Assembly (NCBI GenBank): GCA_046483585.1
Contig: JAWOCV010000011.1
Location: 1-49,832, forward strand
Reading direction: 5' to 3'
DNA: 49,832 nt
Source: Marinilabilia sp046483585
GTDB lineage: Bacteria; Bacteroidota; Bacteroidia; Bacteroidales; Marinilabiliaceae
Numbering within the stretch: position 1 is the first letter of the stretch; each line of letters opens with the position of its first letter. The translations under genes and the position numbers were made by a program. The notes under the pieces were generated by a model. It had not been told where the DNA came from. It made no database searches and saw only the letters and a program-made list of their open reading frames with translations. Positions 16,309 through 26,728 of this stretch are shown here, in pieces.

Positions 16309-18518
16309 CTTTCAAGATAATAACGCAACTGATCGAGCATAATGGGAATATCCCCCTTATCAACCCCATGTTTTGTGAGTACGTGCCGGTCTTCCTCAAA
16401 AGCTCCGGTAAATTCTTTCAGGGACGAATCCTTGTGACGGACCGATTGCAGGTACCAGTCCAGTGCTTCTTTTCTGTTCCCCATGCACCACAGTATGTGT
16501 CCCATATTCATAAGATCGTGCTGGGTGGCCATCTCTTCAATGGCCTTATTGCAATACTTCCGGGCCTGTTCAAGCTTGCCGGTCACCAGCGAACACCAGG
16601 CAATGGGACGCCATACCTTGTGATTATCCGGTGCGAGATATTCCACTTTAAAATAATAGTTCAAAGCATCATCATAATGTTTCAACTCCAGAAGGCAATG
16701 ACCAATGCTCACTTGAGTATGCAGGTCCTCCGGCTTTTGTTGCTCTGCCATTTTGTAATATTCCATTGCTTTCTCGGGGTTCTTAAGATACCGGTAACAA
16801 AGCGCAATTTTTTTGAGATTCCACACCTGGGGATCGCCGTAAAGATCAGCCTGAAGATAATAATCAAGGGCCTGTTCGTAGTTTCCCTCCTGCTGAAGGC
16901 AGTAAGCCAGTTTTTGTAATATCTGACGATCTGGATCCCTATAGATGGCCTCACGTTGATAAACCCGTGCAGCTTCTTTGAAATAGTTCTTCCCAAAAAG
17001 ATATTCTGCCAGTTTCAATGGAATATTCACACCGGGAGCCAACAAATTGACAAACCATTTATCATGAAAATCGATCTGCCAGTTAAAAGGGTCTTCAAAG
17101 GACTGTTTTTGCGGATGAACCTTAAAGAAACGGTACAGATCCTGAATATACTGATTGGAAATGAAAAGGTCTTTCTTTTCGGGATCAACCAGTTCATCAC
17201 TATCCTGGACCTCTTTCATAGCCTCCATTTCAGCTCCGAACATCTTACCCATCATCTCTTTCTGCATCGAAGGCATCTGCGGGATACTCATAATGAGTGA
17301 GTATTTATCTGAGTTACACAGGACGCCGGATTCGGCCATTGAGCTGAGCATATCACTGTTTTTGAGAGGACCGGTTTCATTTTTAAGTGCATCCTGAACA
17401 ATGGGATTGGGATAAAAGAAAGGCAAGAACCAATGGTGGATATCATTAAAGAACGGAAAATGTTTCAACATACGGAAGGTGGACATAAAAAGATCCGCCC
17501 CTTCCATTTGCAGGCGACTCATTTCTTCCAGCTTGTCCATGAGTTCGGGGGACTCGGAAAAAATATCTTCCCAGTCGGGATTTTTGTCCTCGGAAAAGCT
17601 TTCTCCCAGTAAATTGTCGAGATCAAGTTTTTTTCGGAGGTTGGGTTGAATGCGGGCAACCTCGGGAATGATCTCCTCATTCATTTTCCGTGTAAGTTTC
17701 TCGGTCTCCCTGGTCCGGATGATCTGGATCAGTATCGACTGAATCATGTCGGCTGAAAAGAGATCATTCAAACCGGAAATACGCTCCTCCACCCATGTCA
17801 TCAAAGGCAATCGCTGATCGTACTTGTACAAAACAAAAAAGAGTCCGGTTAGGGCCCGCTGCTTCACCTGCTTATGCTCATGCCGGCAAAGATCAAAAAG
17901 CAATTCAAGATTTTCTTCTCTGAACGATGTCAGCAAATTAAGTGTCAAAGCACTCACCATAACACTCTGCCAGGGCCAGAAAAACTGATCACCGAAAAAT
18001 ATTTTCCGGACTTCTTCCTCCCTCCCTTCCCGGAATTCAGGTATGGCCGAAATCATTTCAAAAAGCCGGTCAAGCGCCTTTTCCAATTCATAAGGAATGG
18101 GCACATCAGGGTCGACCGTATAGGAGACCATGTATTGATCGGCCTCTTTCATATAATTTTCAGGAATGGCATTCTTCTCTTCTTCAGATAAAGTATTGAG
18201 AAATCGCCGGGCATCGAACAACCAGCCCTGTCCGCTGCGCAGGCGAAGAGCATCTACGATCCGGTCGGCCAGTTTGTAAATATCCACCAAAAGATGATTG
18301 TAAACCTGCTGCCGTTCGGGATCGGCAAATCCTTCTACGGTATAACGCAACAAGCTCTTGTAGGTCATTTCAGTATTATAGAGTCCATCGATCAGATCGC
18401 TGCTATGGGTCTCCTTAACCAATTCACCCAACATATCCAGCGACTCTTTCACACGTTTCTGTGCCAGAAGCTGATAAACCTGCTTTTGTTGTTGTGCGGG
18501 ATTACTCATATTTTTCAC
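16305..18518 (-). CDS. Tetratricopeptide repeat protein
   Basis: A 737-residue soluble helical protein. The C-terminal third (about 515-700) contains clear TPR units, for example YQREAIYRDPDRQILQKLAYC, NPEKAMEYYKMAEQQKPEDLH and YDDALNYYFKVEYLAPDNHKV. The N-terminal two thirds are helical and unassigned, with HEAT-like HEHKQVKQRALTGLFFVL. No signal peptide, so probably cytoplasmic. It overlaps the tamB stop by 4 bp and the DUF3859 start by 4 bp. Possibly a scaffold; a role with TamAB is inferred from context only. Confidence 0.75.
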   Translation of the reverse strand: MKNMSNPAQQQKQVYQLLAQKRVKESLDMLGELVKETHSSDLIDGLYNTEMTYKSLLRYTVEGFADPERQQVYNHLLVDIYKLADRIVDALRLRSGQGWLFDARRFLNTLSEEEKNAIPENYMKEADQYMVSYTVDPDVPIPYELEKALDRLFEMISAIPEFREGREEEVRKIFFGDQFFWPWQSVMVSALTLNLLTSFREENLELLFDLCRHEHKQVKQRALTGLFFVLYKYDQRLPLMTWVEERISGLNDLFSADMIQSILIQIIRTRETEKLTRKMNEEIIPEVARIQPNLRKKLDLDNLLGESFSEDKNPDWEDIFSESPELMDKLEEMSRLQMEGADLFMSTFRMLKHFPFFNDIHHWFLPFFYPNPIVQDALKNETGPLKNSDMLSSMAESGVLCNSDKYSLIMSIPQMPSMQKEMMGKMFGAEMEAMKEVQDSDELVDPEKKDLFISNQYIQDLYRFFKVHPQKQSFEDPFNWQIDFHDKWFVNLLAPGVNIPLKLAEYLFGKNYFKEAARVYQREAIYRDPDRQILQKLAYCLQQEGNYEQALDYYLQADLYGDPQVWNLKKIALCYRYLKNPEKAMEYYKMAEQQKPEDLHTQVSIGHCLLELKHYDDALNYYFKVEYLAPDNHKVWRPIAWCSLVTGKLEQARKYCNKAIEEMATQHDLMNMGHILWCMGNRKEALDWYLQSVRHKDSSLKEFTGAFEEDRHVLTKHGVDKGDIPIMLDQLRYYLES

Positions 18519-21500
18519 TCCTTTTCAAATTTTAAGATCACATCAATCCCCGAGTCCTTGACATCTCCCTGGGTTAACCTTAAAGAGACATTTCGCGTTA
18601 CCTCATACTCAAGGGTTATGGTCTGGGGCGTCAGGGATTCCTCCTGACTTTCGCCAAATCCTCTCTGATAAGTCACAAAAAGATTATTGGTTATGTATTT
18701 CCCCACCATAAAGGTAGCACTTTCCCAATCATCACCGGCCTTAACCTCTACCATATCAAGATCAAAAGTATTGCCAAGGGTTTTTGTCAGTTGCGAAGAC
18801 ACTAAACCTGACAACATGGCCGAAGGCAAATTACCGGAAACTCCTTCCTGATTGCTGAAACTCAACTGATCAAACGACTGGTTGAAAACCAGGTACGCCA
18901 TAGCATCACGTTCGGTTATTGAATTGCCATTCAGGGTAAAGTCCAGATCAGGTTCAAAGGCCGTGCCACCTGCCCGCATGATCAGCTCATTTTTCTGTTT
19001 ATCCTTGTCACGAAACTGGTAGACCGCCACGAGATTGACCTGGGGATTAAGCTCCTCACCTCCCTGAAATGTCAGTTCTCCTTCACGAATGATAAGTTTC
19101 CGGCCATAAAGGGTATAAAAACCCCGGGAAATGCCGAGTGTACCGAAAACTTCGAAATAATCGTTGTTTTTCAGCAGATCCAGATCACCATACAGCTCCA
19201 GGGTCATGTCTTCCGACTTCACCCAACTGTTTCGGGGTATTTGCACATTAATCTTCCCGGTTAACTCTTTCATCAATTCCAGCGGGGGTTCTTCACCCTC
19301 TTCTTCAACTGTCAGGGTGTCGGTTTCACTGATTTGTTCTTCTTCAGGGACATCTTCTAAAGCTTGCACCAACAAAGGACGGGAAGCCTGAGAGGTCCCC
19401 CCCATTTCAAGTAATGCAGGAAGATAAAAATTGGAGCGCAATATTGTAAGACTACCGCCATAAACCGGTTCCTCATCAATGGTACGCAACCAGGCGTCTG
19501 CATCCATTTGGACCTCGTGATTCCGGTGTTTTGAAACAAAAAATTCATTGGCTTTCAAGGCAAGGTCTATATCGGACAAATTTCCGGAGAGCAATGTGGA
19601 ATCAAAGGCCATTTCTCCAGAAAGCAACATTTTACCCTTGTCCCGACGGGTGAACAACGAGTCCACCACCACACGATTGCTGTCCAGGCGGGTCCTTAGC
19701 TTCATGTCACGGTATTTCACCCCATAGGCGGGAAGTGATAACTCTCCGTTGGTCACGTTGAGAAATCCGCGAAGCACAGGCGTAGCTACACTTCCACTGA
19801 TGGCAATATCTGTATCCAATATGGCATTAAAAAGTTGATTCCTCTGATTATCAGATTCAAAAAATGCAGAAGGCTGTAAGTCTGCGGCCTGCAAGCGGCC
19901 TTCAAAAGTATTAATAGTAGAGACCATTTGACTGTCGGTAAGATTCATGTGCATGGGTGCGGCAGCCCGTGCCGTTAATGAATCCCCCCCGGGGCTCTGG
20001 GCAACCATGGAAGCCCGCAAGCTATCACGCTGATGGTTCACATCAAGGCCGAGGTGTGTCACCCGGAATCGCTGAATAACCAGGCTGTCGAACTGTGCGC
20101 TCATATCAAAAGCCGGCTTTGTCAAAGAACCTTCGGCGTTCACTTTGGCAGAGGCCATGCCGGACAAGGGATACTCAAGCAGACCAAAACTCTCAAATAA
20201 TGAAAGATCCAGCTCTTCCACTGAAGCATCCACTTTCAACGAATCACCGGCAACATATCGGCCATCCGCCCGGATATGAAACCGTCCGTTTCGGCGGGCT
20301 GTAAGATGAAAACCATTCAGCTCCGTTTTTGTGGTATCCAAATGAATCTTTGGTCCGTCGCCTTCAAGGGAAAAATCTTCATAGGGGGTCTGAATGTCAA
20401 GCTCAGGTATATGAAAGGAAAAAGGAGACGACATATTGCCCAGAACACGGGAATTTAGAGAAAGTGAGTCGGGCAGCCAAAGCGAAAGACGGGCATCCCA
20501 TTCATCCGGCTCTAACTCTGCATTAAGCATAAGTGAATCGGCCTCTTGACCTGATGACTCAACATCTTGTAAATTCAGATCTGCAAATCCGCTAAAACCT
20601 TCGGGGGTAATGCTTCCGTTGCCTGAAAAATTCAGGACCGTAGCCTGTGCCAGTGTATCATAACGCAATGAATCTGCTCCAGCCAGAAAATCCACCATCA
20701 ACGAGTCGGTACGTCCATGGGCATGACCCTTAATAGAAAGTTGTTGCCAACGGACAGGAACATTCACTAAATGACTAAAGGCATCCAAATCGGAAAAGTT
20801 ACCCTCAACCTCCGAAGATACGGAATCATCCTCATATTCTCCCTGCGCAAAAAGCCGGCCCGAGGAATTCAAAAAACGAAGTGTGTCAACCGTTAAATGT
20901 CCTCTGTCGAACCGCCCCTTAACTCTGAGCGTATCAACGCCAGTTCGGGCCAATACCGATTGTTCCAGCAGGAGGGAAAAATCGCTTCTTAATGAAGCGG
21001 CATCATTCCCGGAACCTGCGGCCGTTAAAGTCAAATTGAGAAGTGTACTGTCGCCCCATTCGGGCAAAAACCGGTCGGCCGGGAAGTTTTCTGCTTTCAG
21101 ATCCAGTGTAAACGGGCCAGCGGTATCGTTAAGGTTTCCTGAGGCATCTACATGAAAAACTCCCATATCTGTAGCAATCCGGGAACGAATGGTGGTGGCA
21201 CCGTCCATATAAGTGCCACCGATCCCCAACTCCCGAAGCTTGTATTGATCCCAGCGACTTCCGTCAAAATCACCACTCAGTTGCAGTGGGGCGTTACTGC
21301 CGGCCAGACCGTTCCCTTCAATCTTAATGTCGCCGTTCAGAAGCAAAGGGAAATCCGACAGCAGCAACCATCTTTCAGGATGGAAATTCCGGAAAGAGAA
21401 AGAAACATCCAAACCAGGCTTGTGACGGGTACTGTCGGACAATAAATGTGCAAACTGCCGAACATGGCCCTGCAGACCAATGCCCTCCTCCTCATGATCC

Positions 21501-22375
21501 AATGCCAGATCAATAAAAAGATCATTGTCCGCCACATCTGCGGTCAGGTCAATAGCGGGCGTAACCCCGAGCTTAAAATCCGGCAAAGCCCAGGCGAATT
21601 CATCCATTTCAAACGGAGCCGTATTGAACAGAACATCAAATTTTTCCGTGTGATCATAACGACCTTCAGCGCCTATCCGGTTTCGGGGCGTGACCAGTGA
21701 AAAGTCCCTGACCGACCATATGCTGTCTTCCAGGCCCACAGAAACCTGAAAATGCTCCAGATCAGGTATACCGGACGGCGAACTAAACCCCAGGTGCTCC
21801 AGGTCAAGTCCGAGTGTGCCAGGCCCGTAAGCTCCCCCCAGTTCAAGATCAATATCCGAAAGGTAAGCCGGAATAACGGAATCCCGATCATACATGTGAA
21901 TATCGAGATGACCATCCGTCAAATGAAAAGAACCGAGCTTAAACGTAAGCTGTGATGGCTCAGAGGATGTCTCGGAAGTATCCTTTGCTGCAGGAAAAAG
22001 TTTTTGCCAACGCCATGTTGAGTCTGTATCCTGCTCCATATTGACACGCGGTTTGGCAAGTTCGATGGAATGCACCTGAACGGTTCCGTTGACCAAAGGC
22101 CACAATGAGTATTGAAGGGCCAAACGGTCGAATGACACCAATGTATCTTTTTCTGTCAAACCCGCCCTCAACCCATGGACCGAAAGATCAGAAAAGAAGT
22201 TTCCTTCCAGACGGTCAAAATTCACCACACCCTCAATATTTTCATTGACCGCCTTCAGAACCTGTTTTTGCACAATCTGCCTGAAAGTGCCGGTCTGTGT
22301 GAACAGAAGCAGAATCAGGATCAGGACCAAAATTCCTGATAGAAAATATATAATGTATTTTAAAATCTTGTGCAT
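18515..22375 (-). CDS. tamB: Translocation/assembly module protein TamB
   Basis: A 1286-residue inner-membrane-anchored protein of the AsmA/TamB bridge-like family, spanning the periplasm to the outer-membrane TamA. It assists outer-membrane protein insertion and probably lipid transport. The N-terminal anchor is YIIYFLSGILVLILILLLF (about 7-25), followed by long repetitive beta-rich sequence with LxLxA-type strands. The conserved C-terminal DUF490 region (about 950-1286) contains DAMAYLVFNQSFDQL and VGKYITNNLFVTYQRGFG. The adjacent upstream tamA-like gene (42-bp gap) supports the assignment. Its stop overlaps the TPR gene start by 4 bp. Confidence 0.88.
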   Translation of the reverse strand: MHKILKYIIYFLSGILVLILILLLFTQTGTFRQIVQKQVLKAVNENIEGVVNFDRLEGNFFSDLSVHGLRAGLTEKDTLVSFDRLALQYSLWPLVNGTVQVHSIELAKPRVNMEQDTDSTWRWQKLFPAAKDTSETSSEPSQLTFKLGSFHLTDGHLDIHMYDRDSVIPAYLSDIDLELGGAYGPGTLGLDLEHLGFSSPSGIPDLEHFQVSVGLEDSIWSVRDFSLVTPRNRIGAEGRYDHTEKFDVLFNTAPFEMDEFAWALPDFKLGVTPAIDLTADVADNDLFIDLALDHEEEGIGLQGHVRQFAHLLSDSTRHKPGLDVSFSFRNFHPERWLLLSDFPLLLNGDIKIEGNGLAGSNAPLQLSGDFDGSRWDQYKLRELGIGGTYMDGATTIRSRIATDMGVFHVDASGNLNDTAGPFTLDLKAENFPADRFLPEWGDSTLLNLTLTAAGSGNDAASLRSDFSLLLEQSVLARTGVDTLRVKGRFDRGHLTVDTLRFLNSSGRLFAQGEYEDDSVSSEVEGNFSDLDAFSHLVNVPVRWQQLSIKGHAHGRTDSLMVDFLAGADSLRYDTLAQATVLNFSGNGSITPEGFSGFADLNLQDVESSGQEADSLMLNAELEPDEWDARLSLWLPDSLSLNSRVLGNMSSPFSFHIPELDIQTPYEDFSLEGDGPKIHLDTTKTELNGFHLTARRNGRFHIRADGRYVAGDSLKVDASVEELDLSLFESFGLLEYPLSGMASAKVNAEGSLTKPAFDMSAQFDSLVIQRFRVTHLGLDVNHQRDSLRASMVAQSPGGDSLTARAAAPMHMNLTDSQMVSTINTFEGRLQAADLQPSAFFESDNQRNQLFNAILDTDIAISGSVATPVLRGFLNVTNGELSLPAYGVKYRDMKLRTRLDSNRVVVDSLFTRRDKGKMLLSGEMAFDSTLLSGNLSDIDLALKANEFFVSKHRNHEVQMDADAWLRTIDEEPVYGGSLTILRSNFYLPALLEMGGTSQASRPLLVQALEDVPEEEQISETDTLTVEEEGEEPPLELMKELTGKINVQIPRNSWVKSEDMTLELYGDLDLLKNNDYFEVFGTLGISRGFYTLYGRKLIIREGELTFQGGEELNPQVNLVAVYQFRDKDKQKNELIMRAGGTAFEPDLDFTLNGNSITERDAMAYLVFNQSFDQLSFSNQEGVSGNLPSAMLSGLVSSQLTKTLGNTFDLDMVEVKAGDDWESATFMVGKYITNNLFVTYQRGFGESQEESLTPQTITLEYEVTRNVSLRLTQGDVKDSGIDVILKFEKE

Positions 22376-22416
22376 ACTGCTTAATTCATTACCCGGGTAT
22401 TTCCTTCTTTAGAACA

Positions 22417-24261
22417 TTAAAATGCATGCCCGATGTTTAAATGAAACTGCCACGTATCTTCACGATCGAACACCGGCCGGCTAAAATCGATCCCCACCGG
22501 ACCTATAGGCGTTGACACCCGGAAACCGCTACCGGCAGCAAAACGAATATCCGTAAGATCAAACCGGTTTTCACCCCGCCAGACATTTCCATAATCGAGA
22601 AATACCACCATACTCACCGGATCCACCACCTTAATGCGCGGCTCAATACTGCCCTCCAGAATAGAATTCCCCCCTACAGGTACACCGTCGTCATCAAGCG
22701 GTCCAAGCATTTGCCTGGGCCACCCCCGGACCGACTGGCTTCCGCCTGCAAAATAACGCTCTTCCACCGGTGTGGAAGTTGCACTGCCTGCCGGCATAAT
22801 ACTCCCCCCTTTAATCCTGGCTGCAAGCACCACCCCATTCATAACCGGTTGATACCGTTTTATCTCGAAAAGGTACTTAAAAAACGGATAAGGTGAACTA
22901 AAAAGAGAACCGTTGGCTCTTGTGTTAAAAGCCAGCGACCACCCTCCCACCGGATCAAAACGGGGCCTGGCATCATTAAATAACATACCGAAAGAGACAC
23001 CATTTTTGGAATAGGAGGAGATTGCCAAATCATCCGGATCACGCTCAAAGGTAGAAGCAATATCAATATCGACCCGCTCAAAGTAGAGGGAAGCAGACGC
23101 AGTCAGATCATCTCCGAGGGCTTGATGAAACGACAAATTATTTCCCCAAACAAAAGACTCAAATCCCTCCTCAGCACGAGTCCGCAAATATGGATTGAGG
23201 GCCATGGACGAATTGGGCCCAAATACGGCGGGCTGAGTAACAGTGGTTTCAAAACGGTAAGGTTCAAGTCCGGAGTGCTTGGCATAAAAGTTCGTTCTTT
23301 GTGTTCGGCCCGGAAAATTAAGATATGTCAAATCCACAAAAGTACGGAAATTGTCCTCCCTCCCGTATCCTACACCGTAACGTGTGGAAAGACGAGGGGC
23401 TTCCTGAATCGACAGTTTCACGGGGATGGTATCTCTCATCCCTTCTCCACGGCGGGCCTGCATCGAGGCAATGCGAAACAACCCCAGTCCATAAACCTGT
23501 TTTTGAGACTGGCCCAGCCTTTCCGAGCTGTAAACACCCCCTTCTTCTATAGCAAATTGCTTACGGATGGCAGCTTCGGGCGTTCGTTCGGCACCCTCAA
23601 TGGAGATCTCTCCGAAATAAGAGAGAGGTCCTTTCCTGATGCGCCACTCAATGTTGGCCTTCAGAGTGTCGGGAGTCAAAGATATGGCCGGTTCCACTTC
23701 TGCATAAGCGTATCCAAGGGATGAAAACCAGGAAGTAATGGCTTCCTGATCACTCTTCACAAGATCATCACGAAAACGGCTGCCGACTTCGGTCTGAAGC
23801 CGTTTTTTAAAGCGATCCCACGCTTTTGTTCTCAACAGGGAATCCCGGTTTCCACCCTGTTCAGTCATGAAGCCTACCGAATCGACCATAACAGGTGTCC
23901 CCTCATCGATATCAATGGTCAAATCAACTCTGTATTTTCGATCACGCATTTCCAGTCCGGGAGAACCTATCTCAACATTCAGGTACCCTTCCGCCTGGTA
24001 AAAGGAGCGCAACTGTTGTTTGTTCATGTCCCAGGCATCACTGCTGTAAAACGATGGCTCCTGCCTCAAGATGGTCCTTCTCAACCATGAAGAGCGAGAG
24101 AAACTGACCTTTTCAAGAAGTTCCCCGTCATCAAAAGCCTCATTCCCATTTATCCTGACCCGGCGAATCTCAGCATTCTCTTGTCCTGCAAGGATCACCG
24201 GACTAAGCTGACACAATAAAATAAGGAATATTCTGAATGTGTTTTTAATATATAAGTTCAA
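22417..24261 (-). CDS. tamA: BamA/TamA family outer membrane protein
   Basis: A 614-residue Omp85-superfamily protein. A signal peptide (NTFRIFLILLCQLSPVILAG) is followed by three POTRA-like domains (about 30-275; RRVRINGNEAFDDGELL opens the first). A 16-strand barrel begins near 290, with ERYFAGGSQSVRGW (substrate-loop region) and a C-terminal VSTPIGPVGIDFSRP strand ending in aromatic Phe. First gene of the operon with tamB. Length and neighbour favour TamA over BamA. Confidence 0.9.
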   Translation of the reverse strand: MNLYIKNTFRIFLILLCQLSPVILAGQENAEIRRVRINGNEAFDDGELLEKVSFSRSSWLRRTILRQEPSFYSSDAWDMNKQQLRSFYQAEGYLNVEIGSPGLEMRDRKYRVDLTIDIDEGTPVMVDSVGFMTEQGGNRDSLLRTKAWDRFKKRLQTEVGSRFRDDLVKSDQEAITSWFSSLGYAYAEVEPAISLTPDTLKANIEWRIRKGPLSYFGEISIEGAERTPEAAIRKQFAIEEGGVYSSERLGQSQKQVYGLGLFRIASMQARRGEGMRDTIPVKLSIQEAPRLSTRYGVGYGREDNFRTFVDLTYLNFPGRTQRTNFYAKHSGLEPYRFETTVTQPAVFGPNSSMALNPYLRTRAEEGFESFVWGNNLSFHQALGDDLTASASLYFERVDIDIASTFERDPDDLAISSYSKNGVSFGMLFNDARPRFDPVGGWSLAFNTRANGSLFSSPYPFFKYLFEIKRYQPVMNGVVLAARIKGGSIMPAGSATSTPVEERYFAGGSQSVRGWPRQMLGPLDDDGVPVGGNSILEGSIEPRIKVVDPVSMVVFLDYGNVWRGENRFDLTDIRFAAGSGFRVSTPIGPVGIDFSRPVFDREDTWQFHLNIGHAF

Positions 24262-24469
24262 TGGATCTCAATTTTTATTTCCTTTAATCCAGAACAATTT
24301 AACAATTTAAACCGAGCATTCAAAAAGGAAAAGCCCTGTTATTTCTTTAAATCACAGCATAACAGAAAGAAACTGTCCGGCATATTTCCATAATCCTGAA
24401 ACTTCTGGCAGTTATATGTAAATGTGGCAAAACAAGGAACCTGAAAATTTCACATCTAATAAGGGAACA

Positions 24470-25732
24470 TCAACGTCTGAGCTTAATGTATTGTCCATAT
24501 GTAAGAATACGCCATATCCACTCAAGAGGTCCAAAGCGAAAAAAACTTAACCACAAATTACTTACAAGCGACTGAAATCCAAATATAATAAACACTGCAA
24601 TGGTCATTAAAGTAGAACCCAAATGTTCCCCCAACCCTAAGCCGATAGAATAAAACAGAAAAATTCCGATCAAAGATTGTAATATATAATTGGTTAAAGC
24701 CATTTTTCCTACAGAACTGAACAACAAATCCAGAAGCTTCCTTATCCTCGTTCGATAAAGCAGGGCAAACGTAGATGCATAAGCCACCGCAAGCGTAATG
24801 TAACCTAAAAGAACAAGCACGCCTCCTGCAAATACAATTTGAGGATCCTCTGCCCCCTTAAAATATTCCATCCCGTAAAGTATATTCAATGGCAATCCAA
24901 TGATCCATCCCAAAACAGCTACTTTTACCAGGAATGAAGTTTTTTCATGCAAATTGGATAACATGATCTTTCTCCCTACCCAAAATCCCAGAACAAAAAC
25001 AGCCAAAATTTTAATCAACCGGCCATCATAGGAAATAAAATATGCTCTCAAAAGAGGGCCCAGAGCATTAAAACTTAAAACCGTACTCCATGAACCTTCA
25101 CGAAAAACCAAAGCCATGTCCTGAACCTGAAAAGTAACCTGTTCGGAAGATGCCCGGGGGAGATCAGCTGATTTCCACCTCTCTGAAATCATTTGATATA
25201 AGGTATTGGTGTATCCGCCATCGGTTACATGTATATACCAATCGTGAAGGCCGGATATCAATAGCAAAAAAACCACCGACAAAAGCAATGCACGATTGGA
25301 CAATCCCCGGAAAAGAACCAACAAATAACCACAGATGGCATAAAGAACCAATATATCACTAAACCATATCCCCCATAAATGAACCATGCCGATCAATAAC
25401 AAAACAAAAAGACGGCGGCTGAAAAACGAGGAAAAGGACCGGTTGGCTGATGAAGACCTGATCAGTTGTATGGCAAATCCAATACCAAAAAGAAGGGAAA
25501 AAAGCGTATAAAATTTCCCGCTGAAAAAGGAAATATGAATCCAGTTAAAAATATGATCATATTCAGGCAATAGCACCTGATTTCTAACATCCTGAAGAAC
25601 ATATGAATATCCACTAAACACACGAATGTTGATCATCAGAATGCCCAAAATGGCAAATCCACGTAATGCATCCAACACCCTAATTCGTTCCCGTTGGTCT
25701 AAAGGCCTATACCTTCCAGATTCTGAGGTCAT
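24470..25732 (-). CDS. DUF418 domain-containing membrane protein (YeiB-like)
   Basis: A polytopic inner-membrane protein of about 420 residues and roughly ten helices. It begins RIRVLDALRGFAILGILMINI, the N-terminal signature of the YeiB/heparan-alpha-glucosaminide-acetyltransferase-like group. The C-terminal DUF418 domain contains GKMALTNYILQSLIGIFLFYSIGLGLG. Function is unknown; acyl transfer has been proposed for the superfamily. The frame is open to 25876, but ATG 25732 (MTSESGRYRPLDQ) just before the conserved region is preferred. Monocistronic. Confidence 0.75.
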   Translation of the reverse strand: MTSESGRYRPLDQRERIRVLDALRGFAILGILMINIRVFSGYSYVLQDVRNQVLLPEYDHIFNWIHISFFSGKFYTLFSLLFGIGFAIQLIRSSSANRSFSSFFSRRLFVLLLIGMVHLWGIWFSDILVLYAICGYLLVLFRGLSNRALLLSVVFLLLISGLHDWYIHVTDGGYTNTLYQMISERWKSADLPRASSEQVTFQVQDMALVFREGSWSTVLSFNALGPLLRAYFISYDGRLIKILAVFVLGFWVGRKIMLSNLHEKTSFLVKVAVLGWIIGLPLNILYGMEYFKGAEDPQIVFAGGVLVLLGYITLAVAYASTFALLYRTRIRKLLDLLFSSVGKMALTNYILQSLIGIFLFYSIGLGLGEHLGSTLMTIAVFIIFGFQSLVSNLWLSFFRFGPLEWIWRILTYGQYIKLRR

Positions 25733-25895
25733 TGCATAAAATTTGAAAAATTCCCTAAAAACTTGCCAATCAGAGTTTTTGAAAGGTGGAACAAACATAC
25801 CCGGAAAAAAGCCTGATTCAGAGATTCCTTCAAAATTAACAAAAAAGTTTCCTTGTTCCTGGAAGAAGAAGGACATTTATCGGGTCTCATTTTAT

Positions 25896-26122
25896 CAATA
25901 GATCGTTAGATTTTTAGATACCTGCCTAACTGCTTAAGAAGAATTCAATGCATTATCTATATAAATATTCGTTTAAATGACTGGTTACTAATATTAAAAA
26001 CGGCAGGCAGGTAAGATTTAAGATGCATCATATAACGCTGAAAATCTGCATTTTATCAAAAAGAACCATTGTAATATAAACAATTGAATCAAAGGTTCTT
26101 GCAAAAGTTTAACGGACTATTG
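25896..26122. mobile_element. 135-bp inverted-repeat element (family 1), copy 2, interrupted
   Basis: It starts CAATAGATCGTTAGATTTTT and ends AAAAGTTTAACGGACTATTG. Without its 91-bp internal insert it is 136 bp and closely matches the copy at 48243-48377, including ATTGAATCAAAGGTTCTTGC near the right end. Confidence 0.8.
25921..26011. mobile_element. 93-bp-type inverted-repeat element (family 2), nested copy
   Basis: It starts CCTGCCTAACTG and ends ACGGCAGGCAGG (91 bp). It splits the family 1 element exactly between GATA and TAAGA, which are contiguous in the other family 1 copies. This is direct evidence that family 2 sequences insert. Confidence 0.75.
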
Positions 26123-26227
26123 ATTTTATGACATGAATGCTGTTTAAATGACCATTTGCCTTATTTGAAAACAGAAATATCACAGGTATTCATTAAACAA
26201 TCCCTATTTTTTTCCGTTTATTTCGAA

Positions 26228-26353
26228 CAATAGATCGTTAGGCTTTTAGATTTAAGACGATTCATATGTTGTTAATAATCTGTGTTTTGACGCAGTCAAC
26301 CATCTATTTCTTAACAACTGAATAACAAATACCTGACCCCAAATTCTTGCAAG
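26228..26353. mobile_element. 135-bp inverted-repeat element (family 1), degraded copy
   Basis: The left end CAATAGATCGTTAGGCTTTT and internal TTAAGACGATTCATAT words match family 1. The right end is lost or diverged after AAATTCTTGCAAG. Confidence 0.5.
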
Positions 26354-26473
26354 CAAGCGGCAGAGCCGAGCGGAGCGATTCCGCTCAACGATTAAGAAAA
26401 TGTAAGGCTTTCACTAAAAATATTGGTGAAACGAGCCCCGATTAATCCGCGATTTTAGCGGGGCAGGCAGGGA

Positions 26474-26518
26474 CGAGTTCCATCCGACCTTAATAAATAA
26501 ATTTTATACGGATGAAAG
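26474..26518. repeat. Short hairpin repeat (family 3), copy 1
   Basis: TTCCATCCGACCTTAA followed by an AT spacer and ATACGGATGAAA: the CATCCG / CGGATG arms can pair. The same unit recurs at 34721-34760 next to a 93-bp element. Confidence 0.5.
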
Positions 26519-26538
26519 CCAACATTTTCTAAATCGGG

Positions 26539-26631
26539 CCTGCCTGGCGGCAAATGAAATAGAAGTATTCTATCTCTTTCAGAAAAAGCTTTTGCCATTG
26601 ATAGGCTCTATTTCAAAAAACGGCAGACAGG
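26539..26631. mobile_element. 93-bp inverted-repeat element (family 2)
   Basis: It begins CCTGCCTGGCGG, ends ACGGCAGACAGG and is exactly 93 bp. The interior is more diverged than the copies at 34.5 and 42.3 kb. Confidence 0.6.
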
Positions 26632-26728
26632 GTTAACTCTAAGTAAAGCAATACTTCGCAAAACTTGTATCGCTCAACTTAGGTTGAAAAAGTTTAATGC
26701 AGAATTGAATAATAAAAACACACAGATT

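Larger units (their letters stand above)
25733..26728. other. 1-kb intergenic repeat cluster
   Basis: No gene is supported. It contains a 135-bp family 1 element carrying a nested 93-bp family 2 element (25896-26122), a truncated family 1 copy (26228-26353), an imperfect inverted repeat AAAATGT..GGCTTTCA / TGAAAGCC..ACATTTT (26397-26529) and another 93-bp element (26539-26631). Confidence 0.65.
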
